NCBI GenBank assembly: GCA_963923025.1
Contig: CAWUKV010000005.1
Coordinates: 1-62,457, forward strand
Direction of reading: 5' to 3'
Source: CAWUKV01 sp963923025
GTDB lineage: Bacteria; Cyanobacteriota; Cyanobacteriia; Phormidesmidales; Phormidesmidaceae
Length of the DNA: 62,457 bases
Of this stretch, positions 62,150 to 62,457 are shown one piece after another; positions within the stretch are counted from its first letter, which is position 1; every line of letters begins with the position of its first letter. Made by a program: the position numbers and the translations under genes. A model generated the notes under the pieces. It saw nothing but the letters and a program-made list of their open reading frames with translations, searched no databases and was not told the origin of the DNA.

Positions 62150-62457
62150 AATGAATACCCGTTAATAAAATTCTTTTTGCTGTTCAGTAATGTGTGGTTA
62201 GTGATACTGAGTCGATGGGACGTTAGCTTCAATGGGACGTTAGCTTCAATAGCTTCAATGGGACGTTAGCTTTAATGGGACGTTAGCTTTAATGGGACGT
62301 TGGCTTTAATGGGACGTTAGCTCAGATAGCCCTGCTGATACGTTTGCCCGGATAGATAAATCTACTGATCTTAAATACCTACTGATCTGAAGCCGTGCGA
62401 CGAAGCTAGCTACTGTCATCTGTTTAATTCCATCTGTTTGAAATGGACTATCCCCGC
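62150..62457. other. Upstream region of the chemosensory operon
   Basis: This 308-bp stretch to the window edge holds a 17-bp minisatellite (62215-62325). No gene is visible. The promoter of cheW, or the junction to an upstream operon gene, should lie here. Confidence 0.5.
62215..62325 (+). repeat. 17-bp tandem repeat, 6 full copies and one partial
   Basis: Units of consensus ATGGGACGTTAGCTT(C/T)A begin at 62215, 62232, 62258, 62275, 62292 and 62309, and a shortened 9-bp unit lies at 62249-62257. It ends about 175 bp upstream of cheW on the cheW side. The shortened unit and base changes show it has expanded and decayed. Confidence 0.9.

Noticed and set aside
62215..62325. Possible CRISPR array
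   Set aside because: Units are head-to-tail with no unique spacers and no cas genes are in the window. The same holds for 26877-26946.

Overview
The window is chromosomal DNA from a GC-rich cyanobacterium, probably of the Leptolyngbya/Nodosilinea-like grade; this placement is inferred from gene content, not measured. Cyanobacterial markers are a CRR6-type NdhI maturation factor, a CrtD-like carotenoid desaturase, a PAM68-like photosystem II assembly factor, a DUF3727 protein, a HetZ-related regulator, a PilJ-type chemoreceptor operon, and repeated copies of the octamer GCGATCGC (for example 22-29 and 12026-12033). No tRNA, rRNA, CRISPR array, prophage or transposase gene was recognised.

Layout. 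1-1752 (minus): polyamine genes, a fused AdoMet decarboxylase/spermidine synthase followed by an agmatinase-family ureohydrolase cut by the window edge. 2151-5851: a pirin diverging from a LysR regulator across a perfect palindrome, an RhtA-like exporter and a BON protein. 5852-16278: a candidate small RNA with terminator, the first copy of a dispersed repeat, crtD, glycerate kinase, selO, lnt, cysH, an aldo/keto reductase and an exonuclease-HTH fusion. 16619-20360: an unrecognised protein, an ArsR regulator, a membrane esterase and wecB. 20562-26784 (plus): crr6, GNAT, ruvX, DUF3727, mltG, yqeG and proB. 26981-32294: a phosphosugar transferase, a HetZ-related protein, an ATPase-less PilB-like protein, PAM68 and rpsO. 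32406-34388: a secreted GHL10-type protein.

34962-48450 is an exopolysaccharide/O-antigen locus read in one direction: Wzx flippase, methyltransferases, pyruvyl transferase, glycosyltransferases, WecG/TagA-type transferase, WcaJ-type priming transferase and a Wzy-like polymerase/ligase with TPRs. The part from about 34650 to 43400 is visibly A+T-richer than its surroundings and looks like an exchanged sugar cassette inside a resident frame. wecB and the second priming transferase lie nearby. A TPR membrane protein, a type IV pilin and glcD follow.

52068-62149 (minus) is a cheW - chemoreceptor - cheA operon of the Pil/Hmp type, which in cyanobacteria controls type IV pilus motility. The CheA hybrid kinase has about 2150 residues, over half of them an Asp/Leu/Ser-rich linker that carries short in-frame DNA repeats. 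The receptor has a similar, shorter acidic linker. Pilin, an ATPase-less PilB relative, polysaccharide genes and this chemosensory operon fit a theme of surface motility and slime or sheath formation.

The most unusual points are the paired acidic linkers, the ATPase-less PilB-like protein, a three-copy MITE-like repeat family, three minisatellites in promoter or intergenic regions, and a candidate small RNA at about 5960-6088.
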